In this document: piece by piece, positions 1 through 6,143 of the stretch
How positions within the stretch are numbered: position 1 is the first letter of the stretch
Layout: each line of letters opens with the position of its first letter
NCBI GenBank assembly: GCA_039933315.1
Contig: JBDTOI010000087.1
Location: 1 to 16,778, forward strand
DNA length: 16,778 bases
Origin: DASXRU01 sp039933315
GTDB lineage: Bacteria > Acidobacteriota > Blastocatellia > Pyrinomonadales > Pyrinomonadaceae
Direction: 5' to 3'
Translations under genes and position numbers: made by a program
The notes under the pieces: generated by a model
Databases searched by the model: none
What the model saw: only the letters and a program-made list of their open reading frames with translations
Told to the model about the DNA's origin: nothing

Positions 1-2384
1 GAGTTGTTGCCGCCCGTCGTGTTTGCAGATCCGGCGTTCGAGCCGACGAACGAGTTGTTGCCGCCCGTCGTGTTTGCAGATCCGGCGTTCGAGCCGACGA
101 ACGAGTCGTTGCCGCCCGTCGTGTTTGCAGATCCGGCGTTCGAGCCGACGAACGAGTTATTGCCGCCCGTCGTGTTGAGCTCACCCGCACGTGCCCCGAA
201 GAATGAATTGTTGGCTGCCGTATTCGCTTTACCCGCGCTGCGCCCGAAAAAGGAATTAAAGTCTGCGGTTGTGTTCGCAAGGCCCGCTTCCACACCGAAG
301 AAAGAGTTGGCGTTGCCCGTCGTGTTATAGCCGCCCGCAGCCGAGCCGAAGAACGAGTTTGAATTGCCTATTGTGTTCCCAAGGCCCGCATTGGCGCCAA
401 AGAATGAGTTTGAACCACCAGACACATTGGCTTGACCGGCCGCGTAGCCGAAAAACGCATTTTGGAAGGCGGTCGTGTTGTTTGCGCCTGCCCCATATCC
501 GAAGAACGAGTTACCAAAGGTCAGGTTCGACTGACCCGCACTGCTGCCGAAGAACGAGTTGGCGTTTCCCTGCGCGGTAGACTCACCGGCATTCGCGCCG
601 AAGAACGAGTTGTCGCCGCCCGACGTTTGCGCGGCTCCGGCATTTCTGCCGAAGAACGAGTTGCGGGGGGCCGTTGTGTTCGCCGCACCGGCGCCGCGCC
701 CGAAGAAAGAGTTGTCGCTGGCCGTCGTGTTCGAAATGCCCGCCTGGGTGCCGAAAAAAGAGTTACCTGTGCCGGTGGTATTGGATTGACCGGTGCTGAG
801 TCCGAAAAATGAATTTGCCAGTCCGGCCGTATTCGAAACGCCCGCATTGGTGCCAAAGAATGCGTTGCCGTTGCCGTTGGTGTTTGACGCGCCGGCACCG
901 CTGCCGAAGAACGAGTTTGAACTGCCCGAATTAGTTAATGCTCCGCCCGCGTTGGTCCCGAAGAACGAGTTGCTGTTGCCGGTGCTGTTGGTTCCGGCGT
1001 TGATGCCGGCGAATGTATTGGCGGTGCCGTTGACGCTCAGCACGCGACTACCGCCGATTAGGTACTCCGTCGCGGCGTTGATCTTGCCCGCCACGTCCAG
1101 CTTCGCCGCCGGGTTCGTCGTGCCGACACCGACATTGCCGTCGCTGGCTAAATAGAACTGCCCATTGTTGGTGGTGTTATCGCTGAGATAGCCGGACGCA
1201 AACATGAACGGCCGGTTCACTCCTGCCCCCGATTTGCCCGACCCAAAGACGAAATCCGTGCCCCGCGCCCGCAGGGCCGCAAACTCATAGTTGGTCGCGT
1301 CGGCATTAACATCCGTATTGAAGACGGAGAATTGGGCCCGGTTGCCGGCTGTACCTGTCCCCCGTGGCACCACCGAAAACGACATGTTGGTGTTGGGCCC
1401 GGCTACCGGATAGAACCTGAATTGGGCAAACCCGGCCACAGTGCTCAGGTTCGTCAAGGTGGGATTGACTCCTATGCCCGCCACCAACGGACGCAACTCA
1501 ACTCCGCCTCCCGTCTCTCTCAGCAGCGAATCGCCCAGCGTGCCTGAGTTGTCCGTCCACTTGGCCAGCCTGTCTTGCGTGCCGCTGCCCGCTACCGTAG
1601 GAATGATTGAGCCATCGGCCAGGGTCTGTTGCAGGCTGCCATTAGCTGTGGTCGACAGCCTGGTGGCCTGCGGGCCACTGCCAAACTCAATACCGTCCCG
1701 GGTGCGAATCACTCCTGCCACATCCAGCTTCGCTTGTGGGTCGCTGGTGCCCACGCCGAGATTGCCTTCTTCCGTCAAACGCATCTGCTCTTGGTCTTTG
1801 CCGGCGAAGAAGTCGCCCCGGCGGAATGAAAGCGCCCCGCGCGTGCGTGACACCTGGCCGTCTGCGCCGTCGTGGGTCACGGCAGTCACTGCTTCGGCTT
1901 CGCTCTGCTGCAGCACGGTAAAGGCGGTATTGGCTTCCACCGAACCGATGGTTTGCTGCTGGGCCAGCGAGAGTTTTCCCTCTGCCGCAGCTTCGACCGT
2001 CGCTTTCTCACCGCTGACGGTCACTATTCCCATCCGCTGGCTCAAGCGTCCGGACAAACTCTTGATGGTCAGAAGTGAAGCGTAGGAACCGGGCGGGAGC
2101 TGCTGGCCGGCGCCGTCGAGCAAGTGCCAATCCAGCACGTTGCCGCCATGCAGCTCGGTGTCGAAAAGTTTCTGCCCGGCTTCGTTGAAGACCTCCAAAC
2201 GCAGTTGCACCACCGTGCCCGGGGCGACAAACCTCACCCGTTTGGCTGAAGCTGTGGCGGTGACCAGTGGAGCGGCGGCAACTGCTGGCGGCGGGTTATC
2301 AACCGGCGCGCGATTCTCCTGGGCCAATGCGAAACTGGCGCTCGCGAGCAATAGAACTAAAGCGATTAATATTCTGACTTTCAT
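1..2384 (-). CDS. Secreted tail-fibre/YadA-head-like repeat protein (3' end beyond window)
   Basis: This frame is open from ATG 2384 to the left edge (794 codons) with no stop, so the C-terminus is missing. Residues 1-21 form a signal peptide ending ALA|QE, so the protein is exported. Residues 50-130 look like a beta-rich domain (VVQLRLEVFNEAG, LPPGSY). Two copies of the GNxGVGTxxPxAKLDVAG signature common in phage-tail-fibre-like bacterial proteins occur near residues 207-225 and 416-435; the second continues into EYLIGGSRVLS. From residue 456 onwards there are at least twenty 16-18-residue repeats of the form NSFFGxxAGxxNTTGxx, similar in style to trimeric-adhesin head repeats. In proteins of this layout the C-terminus often carries an S74-type intramolecular chaperone, which cannot be seen here. 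GGAGAAG precedes the ATG, and the start overlaps the upstream gene's stop (ATGA), so translation is probably coupled. It is probably a fibrous trimeric surface protein; the ligand is unknown. Confidence 0.82.
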   Translation of the reverse strand, partial: MKVRILIALVLLLASASFALAQENRAPVDNPPPAVAAAPLVTATASAKRVRFVAPGTVVQLRLEVFNEAGQKLFDTELHGGNVLDWHLLDGAGQQLPPGSYASLLTIKSLSGRLSQRMGIVTVSGEKATVEAAAEGKLSLAQQQTIGSVEANTAFTVLQQSEAEAVTAVTHDGADGQVSRTRGALSFRRGDFFAGKDQEQMRLTEEGNLGVGTSDPQAKLDVAGVIRTRDGIEFGSGPQATRLSTTANGSLQQTLADGSIIPTVAGSGTQDRLAKWTDNSGTLGDSLLRETGGGVELRPLVAGIGVNPTLTNLSTVAGFAQFRFYPVAGPNTNMSFSVVPRGTGTAGNRAQFSVFNTDVNADATNYEFAALRARGTDFVFGSGKSGAGVNRPFMFASGYLSDNTTNNGQFYLASDGNVGVGTTNPAAKLDVAGKINAATEYLIGGSRVLSVNGTANTFAGINAGTNSTGNSNSFFGTNAGGALTNSGSSNSFFGSGAGASNTNGNGNAFFGTNAGVSNTAGLANSFFGLSTGQSNTTGTGNSFFGTQAGISNTTASDNSFFGRGAGAANTTAPRNSFFGRNAGAAQTSGGDNSFFGANAGESTAQGNANSFFGSSAGQSNLTFGNSFFGYGAGANNTTAFQNAFFGYAAGQANVSGGSNSFFGANAGLGNTIGNSNSFFGSAAGGYNTTGNANSFFGVEAGLANTTADFNSFFGRSAGKANTAANNSFFGARAGELNTTGGNNSFVGSNAGSANTTGGNDSFVGSNAGSANTTGGNNSFVGSNAGSANTTGGNN
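6..1019 (-). repeat. Twenty coding repeats of about 51 bp (NSFFGxxAGxxNTTGxx)
   Basis: Twenty consecutive units were read in translation: sixteen of 17 residues, three of 16 and one of 18, together filling positions 6-1019. The N, F, G and AG positions are nearly fixed and the x positions vary. The three units nearest the left edge are almost identical at DNA level: 1-51 and 52-102 match exactly, and 103-153 differs by one base at 107. These three carry NSFVG instead of NSFFG. Units further right have diverged, which suggests recent copy-number change at the left end. The array continues outside the window. Confidence 0.93.
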
Positions 2385-2674
2385 AACAACTTCTCCTGCA
2401 CAGCAAGCCCGCGCGCGCGGTGCTGGCATGAATTGCGGCAGACCAGTAACGCGCCCGCCTCGGTTTCCCAGAAATGAATCTCGCCCGCTTCCGCCAGCCG
2501 AAAAATCTCGCGGGCGGTAGTTTGCAAATGCATGGCGGCTTCTTCCGGCGCCAGCATCATGGTTTCTTCCGCGCAACGCTCGCACCAGGCGATCTGTGCT
2601 TTCCGTCCCAGGCGCATGGTCGTGCGTTGAAATTGTTCTACCGTAATGACTGTTTTTTCCCTGCGATGAATCAT
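2381..2674 (-). CDS. Small CxxC / excisionase-like helix-turn-helix protein
   Basis: This 97-residue protein starts at ATG 2674, with GGAGAAA just upstream, and its TGA overlaps the ATG of the repeat-protein gene. Seen in the sequence: a basic, beta-prone N-terminus; a CERC pair (C31, C34); a helix-turn-helix-like stretch at about residues 43-71 (PEEAAMHLQTTAREIFRLAE followed by GEIHFWET), which resembles the MerR/excisionase fold; and a second cysteine pair at C79 and C83. Four cysteines around a small HTH suggest metal binding. I recall many short acidobacterial proteins of this layout (WCxxC, EEAA, IFRLxEAGxxHFxET, LLxCxNS) with no assigned function. The ATGA overlap suggests it is made with, and may control, the surface protein. 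DNA binding is an inference from fold similarity only. Confidence 0.72.
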   Translation of the reverse strand: MIHRREKTVITVEQFQRTTMRLGRKAQIAWCERCAEETMMLAPEEAAMHLQTTAREIFRLAEAGEIHFWETEAGALLVCRNSCQHRARGLAVQEKLL

Positions 2675-2749
2675 TTTTTCTCCATGCGTGTTTAGAGCGT
2701 CATCCTTGTATCAAGCGGCAGAGCCACGAGGCAGAGACTTCGCCGGTGC

Positions 2750-3631
2750 TCAATTGGGCGACGATGGCGGGTCGGGTTGCGGGTCAAAGCCTTTCGTCGT
2801 CCCCGGCGCCACATAGAGGCCGCTCTTACCAGTAGCGTCTTCGACCACTTCGCCGGCCATTACCAAATGATTCGCGTTCCTCCTGTCCACGTGCGCTGCG
2901 CCACGCATCTGCACCCGCGCCTCGCTGCGCCCGCCAACCGCTTCGCTCCAGCTAATCTCGAACGAGCGCATCTGGCCGGGCGCGAGCGTCATTGTCGCGC
3001 CCTCCTTGAGGTGCGCGCCGTCGCCGTCGAATATGCAGGGCTGTATCTCAACGGGACGGTTGCCCACGTTAAGGAAGGTGACGCGGAACGTCTGCCCAAA
3101 GGTGATGCCGACCGGGCCCAGAGTGCTGGTCACCCGACCGTCACGAACTGGATCGGGCGGTTCAGTTGTTCCCAGCACGTAGAGACTGCTCTTACCAGTC
3201 GCGTCTTCGATCACCTCGCCGGCCACCATCAGGTGTGTCAAGTCAGTCCTGCCCGCATGCACCCCGGCGCGTACTTCGACGCTGCTCTCGGTGCGTCCGC
3301 CAATCTCGCTGCGGCTCAGGTCCAAAAAGCGCATCTGGCCGGGCGCGATCGTGACGCGGTCACCTGTCTTGAGGTGCGCGCCGTCGCCGTCGAATATGCA
3401 GGGGACGATCTCCAGCGGATTGCTGCCCACGTTAAGGAAGCTGACGCGGAGCGTCTGCCCGAAGCTGATGGCGACGGGCGGCATGACATTGACGGCACGG
3501 TGCGGGGTCCCGCCGCCGGTATCGCCGCGCTGGGCGCGGGCGACCGGGATGGTCAAGATGGCGGCGAGGGCGATGACCCCGAACGCGAGGCCGGCGATTA
3601 ATCTCTTTCTGGTGTTCATTCTGATGTTCAT
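2750..3631 (-). CDS. Secreted protein of two tandem 121-residue repeats, unknown function
   Basis: This 293-residue protein has a signal peptide at residues 1-33 (basic start, hydrophobic 11-30, ARA|Q cleavage), so it is exported. The mature part is two copies of one beta-rich unit, about residues 52-154 and 172-275, offset by exactly 121 residues. Each copy has FGQTxRVxFLNVG, PCIFDGDGAHLK, APGQMR, and an AGEV-EDATGKS-LYV ending. One cysteine sits at the same place in each (C78, C199). The C-terminus is proline-rich (FDPQPDPPSSPN). ATG 3631 has AAGGGC at about the right distance, while the second ATG at 3619 has none, so I use the first. It lies 75 bp upstream of the HTH gene on the same strand and may share its transcript. 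I recognise no named family; an immunoglobulin-like envelope protein is a guess. Confidence 0.78.
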   Translation of the reverse strand: MNIRMNTRKRLIAGLAFGVIALAAILTIPVARAQRGDTGGGTPHRAVNVMPPVAISFGQTLRVSFLNVGSNPLEIVPCIFDGDGAHLKTGDRVTIAPGQMRFLDLSRSEIGGRTESSVEVRAGVHAGRTDLTHLMVAGEVIEDATGKSSLYVLGTTEPPDPVRDGRVTSTLGPVGITFGQTFRVTFLNVGNRPVEIQPCIFDGDGAHLKEGATMTLAPGQMRSFEISWSEAVGGRSEARVQMRGAAHVDRRNANHLVMAGEVVEDATGKSGLYVAPGTTKGFDPQPDPPSSPN

Positions 3632-3852
3632 GGTTGTGCCCTTTTTGTTTGATCGAAATTTTGTTTCAGTCTCCCTATGCGATTCTTCCGGAGCTATGGT
3701 GTTGATGGGCGTCTACTGTTTTTCCGCCCAATCTTCGTGTGCGGGCGATTCTTCGCTATGATCCTTTCTCAGTAATCACGGCGAAAACCAGCACGCGCTG
3801 AATTAACCTTTTGGCGAACCAGCCACACTCTCTCTCGCGGCACTGTGAAAAG

Positions 3853-3901
3853 TCCTTAAGTTTCGGGGAATTTTTCCGAATAATTCCTAATTTGTTCCGA
3901 A
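3853..3901 (+). promoter_or_regulatory. Possible operator: phased TTCCNA half-sites before the winged-helix regulator
   Basis: TTCCGA at 3874-3879, TTCCTA at 3884-3889 and TTCCGA at 3895-3900 are spaced 10 and 11 bp, placing them on one face of the helix. A weaker TCCTTA lies at 3853, 21 bp upstream of the first. PhoB/OmpR-type winged helices commonly bind tandem direct repeats with about this spacing, and the gene immediately downstream encodes such a domain. The last site abuts the ribosome-binding site (GAAGG, 3899-3903), so occupancy could block expression. The half-sites are seen; the regulatory role is inferred. Confidence 0.35.
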
Positions 3902-3908
3902 GGTGAAG

Positions 3909-5159
3909 ATGAAGGAGCAAAACCAGCAGATTTACAGTTTTGACAACTTCCAGCTCGACGCAGGCAACAGGCAATTGCGGCGGGATGATAGACCCGTGTC
4001 TTTGCCCGCCAAGGCTTTCGATCTGCTGGTCGCATTGGTGGAAAACAACGGCAGGCTGGTGGAGAAGGACGAGCTTTTCACAAGTGTCTGGCCCGGCCAG
4101 ATCGTCGAAGAATCGAATCTGACGGTTTACATTTCACAGATTCGCAAGGCCCTGGGCGAAAAGACAAAGAATCAGCGTTTAATCGAAACCGTTCCCGGTT
4201 ACGGCTATCGCTTTACCGGGAAGGTAGGGGTTGCAGGCGATGATGAGTTCGTCATTGAGACGCAAACCCTCTCGCGTATCACTATCGAAAAAGAGGAAAT
4301 GAGCGATGCTGAAAACGTTGTTCCGCTGTCGGTCGCTGCTCTGCCAGAACGCGATGCGCCAGTCAATGCGTTCCTGTCAGATACGGCCGGGTTTTCCGGT
4401 GGGTATGCCGCCGAGGCCTTAACGCAGAGAAACGGAAACACAACGAGACGCCGGGCCCTGGAACCGGGAACCTTCACAGATCAACTGAAGACTATTAGCG
4501 GGCGACGCCGGCCTTTGCTGCTCGCGGTGATCTTCATTCCGGCACTGGGCATCGCGGGCGGCGGTCTTTTTTGGCGTTACTTCCCAAAGCAAAACAATCA
4601 AGCGCGTTCCGCCGCCATCCCTTTCGCCGATGCAAAAATCAGGCAGTTGACGACCGGCGGGGGAAACAGTGACGCATATCCCACGCCCGATAGTAAATGG
4701 ATTGTTTATCACTCAACCCGCGACGGCAAGAGATCCCTCTGGCGCATTCCCATACAGGGCGGCGAACCTATCCAAATAACCGATAAGGGCTCGCTTGACG
4801 CAAATGTTTCGCACGACGGAAGACTGGTTGCCTTTGATTACAAAGCGGATACCAGGTCGCCGGTACAGCTGGCGCTTGTTTCGCTGGAAGGCGGAAAACC
4901 CGTCAAGTTCTTCGACGTTCCGCGCACCTCACAATTTAACAACGGCATCCGCTTCACGCCCGACGACAAAGCCGTCTGTTATCGCGATGTGGCAAACGGC
5001 ATCTGGCGGCAGGACTTGAGCGGCGGCAAACCCACGCGGCTCGCCGGCTTGCCCGAAGAAAAAATCTACACCTACGGTTGGTCACGCGACGGGAAACTCT
5101 TCGCCTTTACCCGGGGCCGAGAAATAGGCGACGCGGTATTGATTAAGAATTCTCAGTGA
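3909..5159 (+). CDS. Membrane-anchored CadC-type winged-helix regulator with TolB-like propeller
   Basis: This protein of about 416 residues has three parts. Residues 8-105 are an OmpR/PhoB-type winged helix: SLPAKAFDLLVALVENNGRL, EKDELFTSVWP, and SNLTVYISQIRKALGE as the recognition-helix region, ending ETVPGYGYRF. A variable acidic linker follows. One transmembrane segment spans about 202-222 (LLLAVIFIPALGIAGGGLFW). Residues 230-416 are a TolB/WD40-like partial beta-propeller with repeated D-K-W/L-hydrophobic blades (YPTPDSKWIVYHSTRDG, SHDGRLVAFDY, SRDGKLFAFTRG). The layout is that of CadC-like one-component membrane regulators, with DNA binding inside and sensing outside. The ending GDAVLIKN matches the usual end of this class as I know it, so the gene looks complete. 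ATG 3909 has GAAGG five bases upstream; the GTG at 3903 overlaps that site and lacks its own. The signal it senses is unknown. Confidence 0.85.
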   Translation: MKEQNQQIYSFDNFQLDAGNRQLRRDDRPVSLPAKAFDLLVALVENNGRLVEKDELFTSVWPGQIVEESNLTVYISQIRKALGEKTKNQRLIETVPGYGYRFTGKVGVAGDDEFVIETQTLSRITIEKEEMSDAENVVPLSVAALPERDAPVNAFLSDTAGFSGGYAAEALTQRNGNTTRRRALEPGTFTDQLKTISGRRRPLLLAVIFIPALGIAGGGLFWRYFPKQNNQARSAAIPFADAKIRQLTTGGGNSDAYPTPDSKWIVYHSTRDGKRSLWRIPIQGGEPIQITDKGSLDANVSHDGRLVAFDYKADTRSPVQLALVSLEGGKPVKFFDVPRTSQFNNGIRFTPDDKAVCYRDVANGIWRQDLSGGKPTRLAGLPEEKIYTYGWSRDGKLFAFTRGREIGDAVLIKNSQ

Positions 5160-5310
5160 CCGCTAGAAATTCGTAGGGGTGGCACTCCGTGGCCACCCCT
5201 CGTTGCGCTGGCGACAAAGTTTCCTGGGATTGGGCGAGCCCACGAGGGAGGGGGGCGGCCACGGAGTGCCGCCCCTACAAGGCGTCAGCCGGGGCAGAGA
5301 AATAGGCGAC
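5111..5310. repeat. 22-bp direct repeat bracketing the REPIN-like element
   Basis: Positions 5111-5132 (inside the last codons of the regulator, encoding RGREIGD) recur at 5289-5310 with one mismatch, 178 bp apart. Between the copies lie the gene's true 3' end and the hairpin pair. The second copy would encode a second, non-canonical tail. This suggests a small duplication linked to arrival of the hairpin element. Confidence 0.75.
5173..5278. repeat. REPIN-like pair of inverted REP hairpins
   Basis: Two 27-bp arms (5173-5199 and 5252-5278) are inverted copies with two differences. Each arm is itself a hairpin with 8-bp stems: GGGGTGGC/GCCACCCC on the left and GGGGCGGC/GCCGCCCC on the right, around an 8-base loop. 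The two differences are paired across the stem (T-A against C-G), so structure is conserved while sequence changed. The spacer is 52 bp. Two inverted REP units with a short spacer is the REPIN layout, which is mobilised by RAYT transposases; none is present in this window. The hairpins may also terminate transcription of the preceding gene. Confidence 0.82.
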
Positions 5311-5394
5311 AAATGCCTTCAGGCCGGCGCAATGATTAAGGTAGAAACCACCATCTGAATTCCGAAATCCGTAATTTGAGGAGCGAAGCGACGA

Positions 5395-5907
5395 ATGATC
5401 TGTCCCTCTTGCGGTCATGACAATCTTGAAGGCATGGATCGCTGCGAGAATTGTCTGGCGCCGTTTCGTGATCTGGATGTCCCGCGCGCCGATAACGCCT
5501 CAGGGCTGGCGCGGTCGGTGATGGAAGACGACTTGCGCCGGCTGCAACTGGACGAGACTTTGTTTGTTAGTCCGGACACCCCGGTGAGGGAAGTGGTGCG
5601 GCGCATGAAAACGGCGCCCACTGGTTGTGCCCTGGTGATCGAGGGCGATCAGCTCAAAGGAATCTTCACCGAGCACGATGTGCTCTGCAAAATGACAGGC
5701 GCAGGAGGCGTGGCGGGAGATACCGCGGTAAAAGAGTTGATGAGCCCGAATCCCGAGACATTGCGGGAATCAGATTCCATCGCTGCGGCCCTGCACAAGA
5801 TGTCGCTGGGCCGCTACCGTCACCTTCCATTTATCAAGAGCGACGGCGGCTACGCAGTCGCCTCAATCAAGTCGGTGCTCGAATACATCGCGCGGGAAGA
5901 CTGGTAA
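5395..5907 (+). CDS. Zinc-ribbon and CBS-domain pair protein
   Basis: This 170-residue cytosolic protein starts at ATG 5395, with GAGGAG about ten bases upstream. The N-terminus is a short zinc ribbon, CPSCG at 3-7 and CENC at 17-20, giving four cysteines for one metal. After a linker come two CBS motifs at about residues 50-105 (SPDTPVREVVRRM, CALVIEGDQLKGIFTEHDVL) and 113-168 (VKELMSPNPETLRESDSIAAAL, YRHLPFI, SIKSVLEYI). Paired CBS motifs form a Bateman module that binds adenine nucleotides in many families. With no enzyme domain attached, it is probably a stand-alone energy or ligand sensor. It is about 240 bp upstream of the macroglobulin gene on the same strand, with no clear functional link. 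Its partner is unknown. Confidence 0.82.
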   Translation: MICPSCGHDNLEGMDRCENCLAPFRDLDVPRADNASGLARSVMEDDLRRLQLDETLFVSPDTPVREVVRRMKTAPTGCALVIEGDQLKGIFTEHDVLCKMTGAGGVAGDTAVKELMSPNPETLRESDSIAAALHKMSLGRYRHLPFIKSDGGYAVASIKSVLEYIAREDW

Positions 5908-6143
5908 GATTGGTCAACTCTGAATAAGTGAGCGCCCACTTACCGCGACGCTTCCGTCTTTCCTTTCTTAGTGCCTTCGCGTGAAACCTCTACTTAACCC
6001 GCAAGTCCTCTCCAATTCTCCCGTTCATCCAACGGCGACGGGCAACTCCATTCGTGACTGGCAGGTCTAAACCGCACGTCACCCCGGGTTCGGCCAATCA
6101 TGGCAGCCCTTGAAAACTATCCCGTTCGCCGCCCATACCCGAT

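Noticed and set aside
432..898. Arginine-rich and alanine-rich open frames across the repeat region on both strands
   Set aside because: They are other-frame readings of the 51-bp coding repeats; only the minus frame from 2384 has a signal peptide, a ribosome-binding site and sensible domains.
2777..3601. 274-codon plus-strand frame opposite the tandem-repeat protein
   Set aside because: It is a shadow of a GC-rich gene; its composition is not protein-like and the minus frame has a clear signal peptide and internal repeat.
3756..3974. 72-codon minus-strand frame across the divergent promoter region
   Set aside because: It overlaps the regulator start, has no recognisable motif and lies over the likely promoter/operator.
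6110..6135. TTGAAA with CATACC as a promoter for the macroglobulin gene
   Set aside because: Weak -10, and the implied transcript would start almost at the start codon; possible leaderless mRNA but not supported enough.
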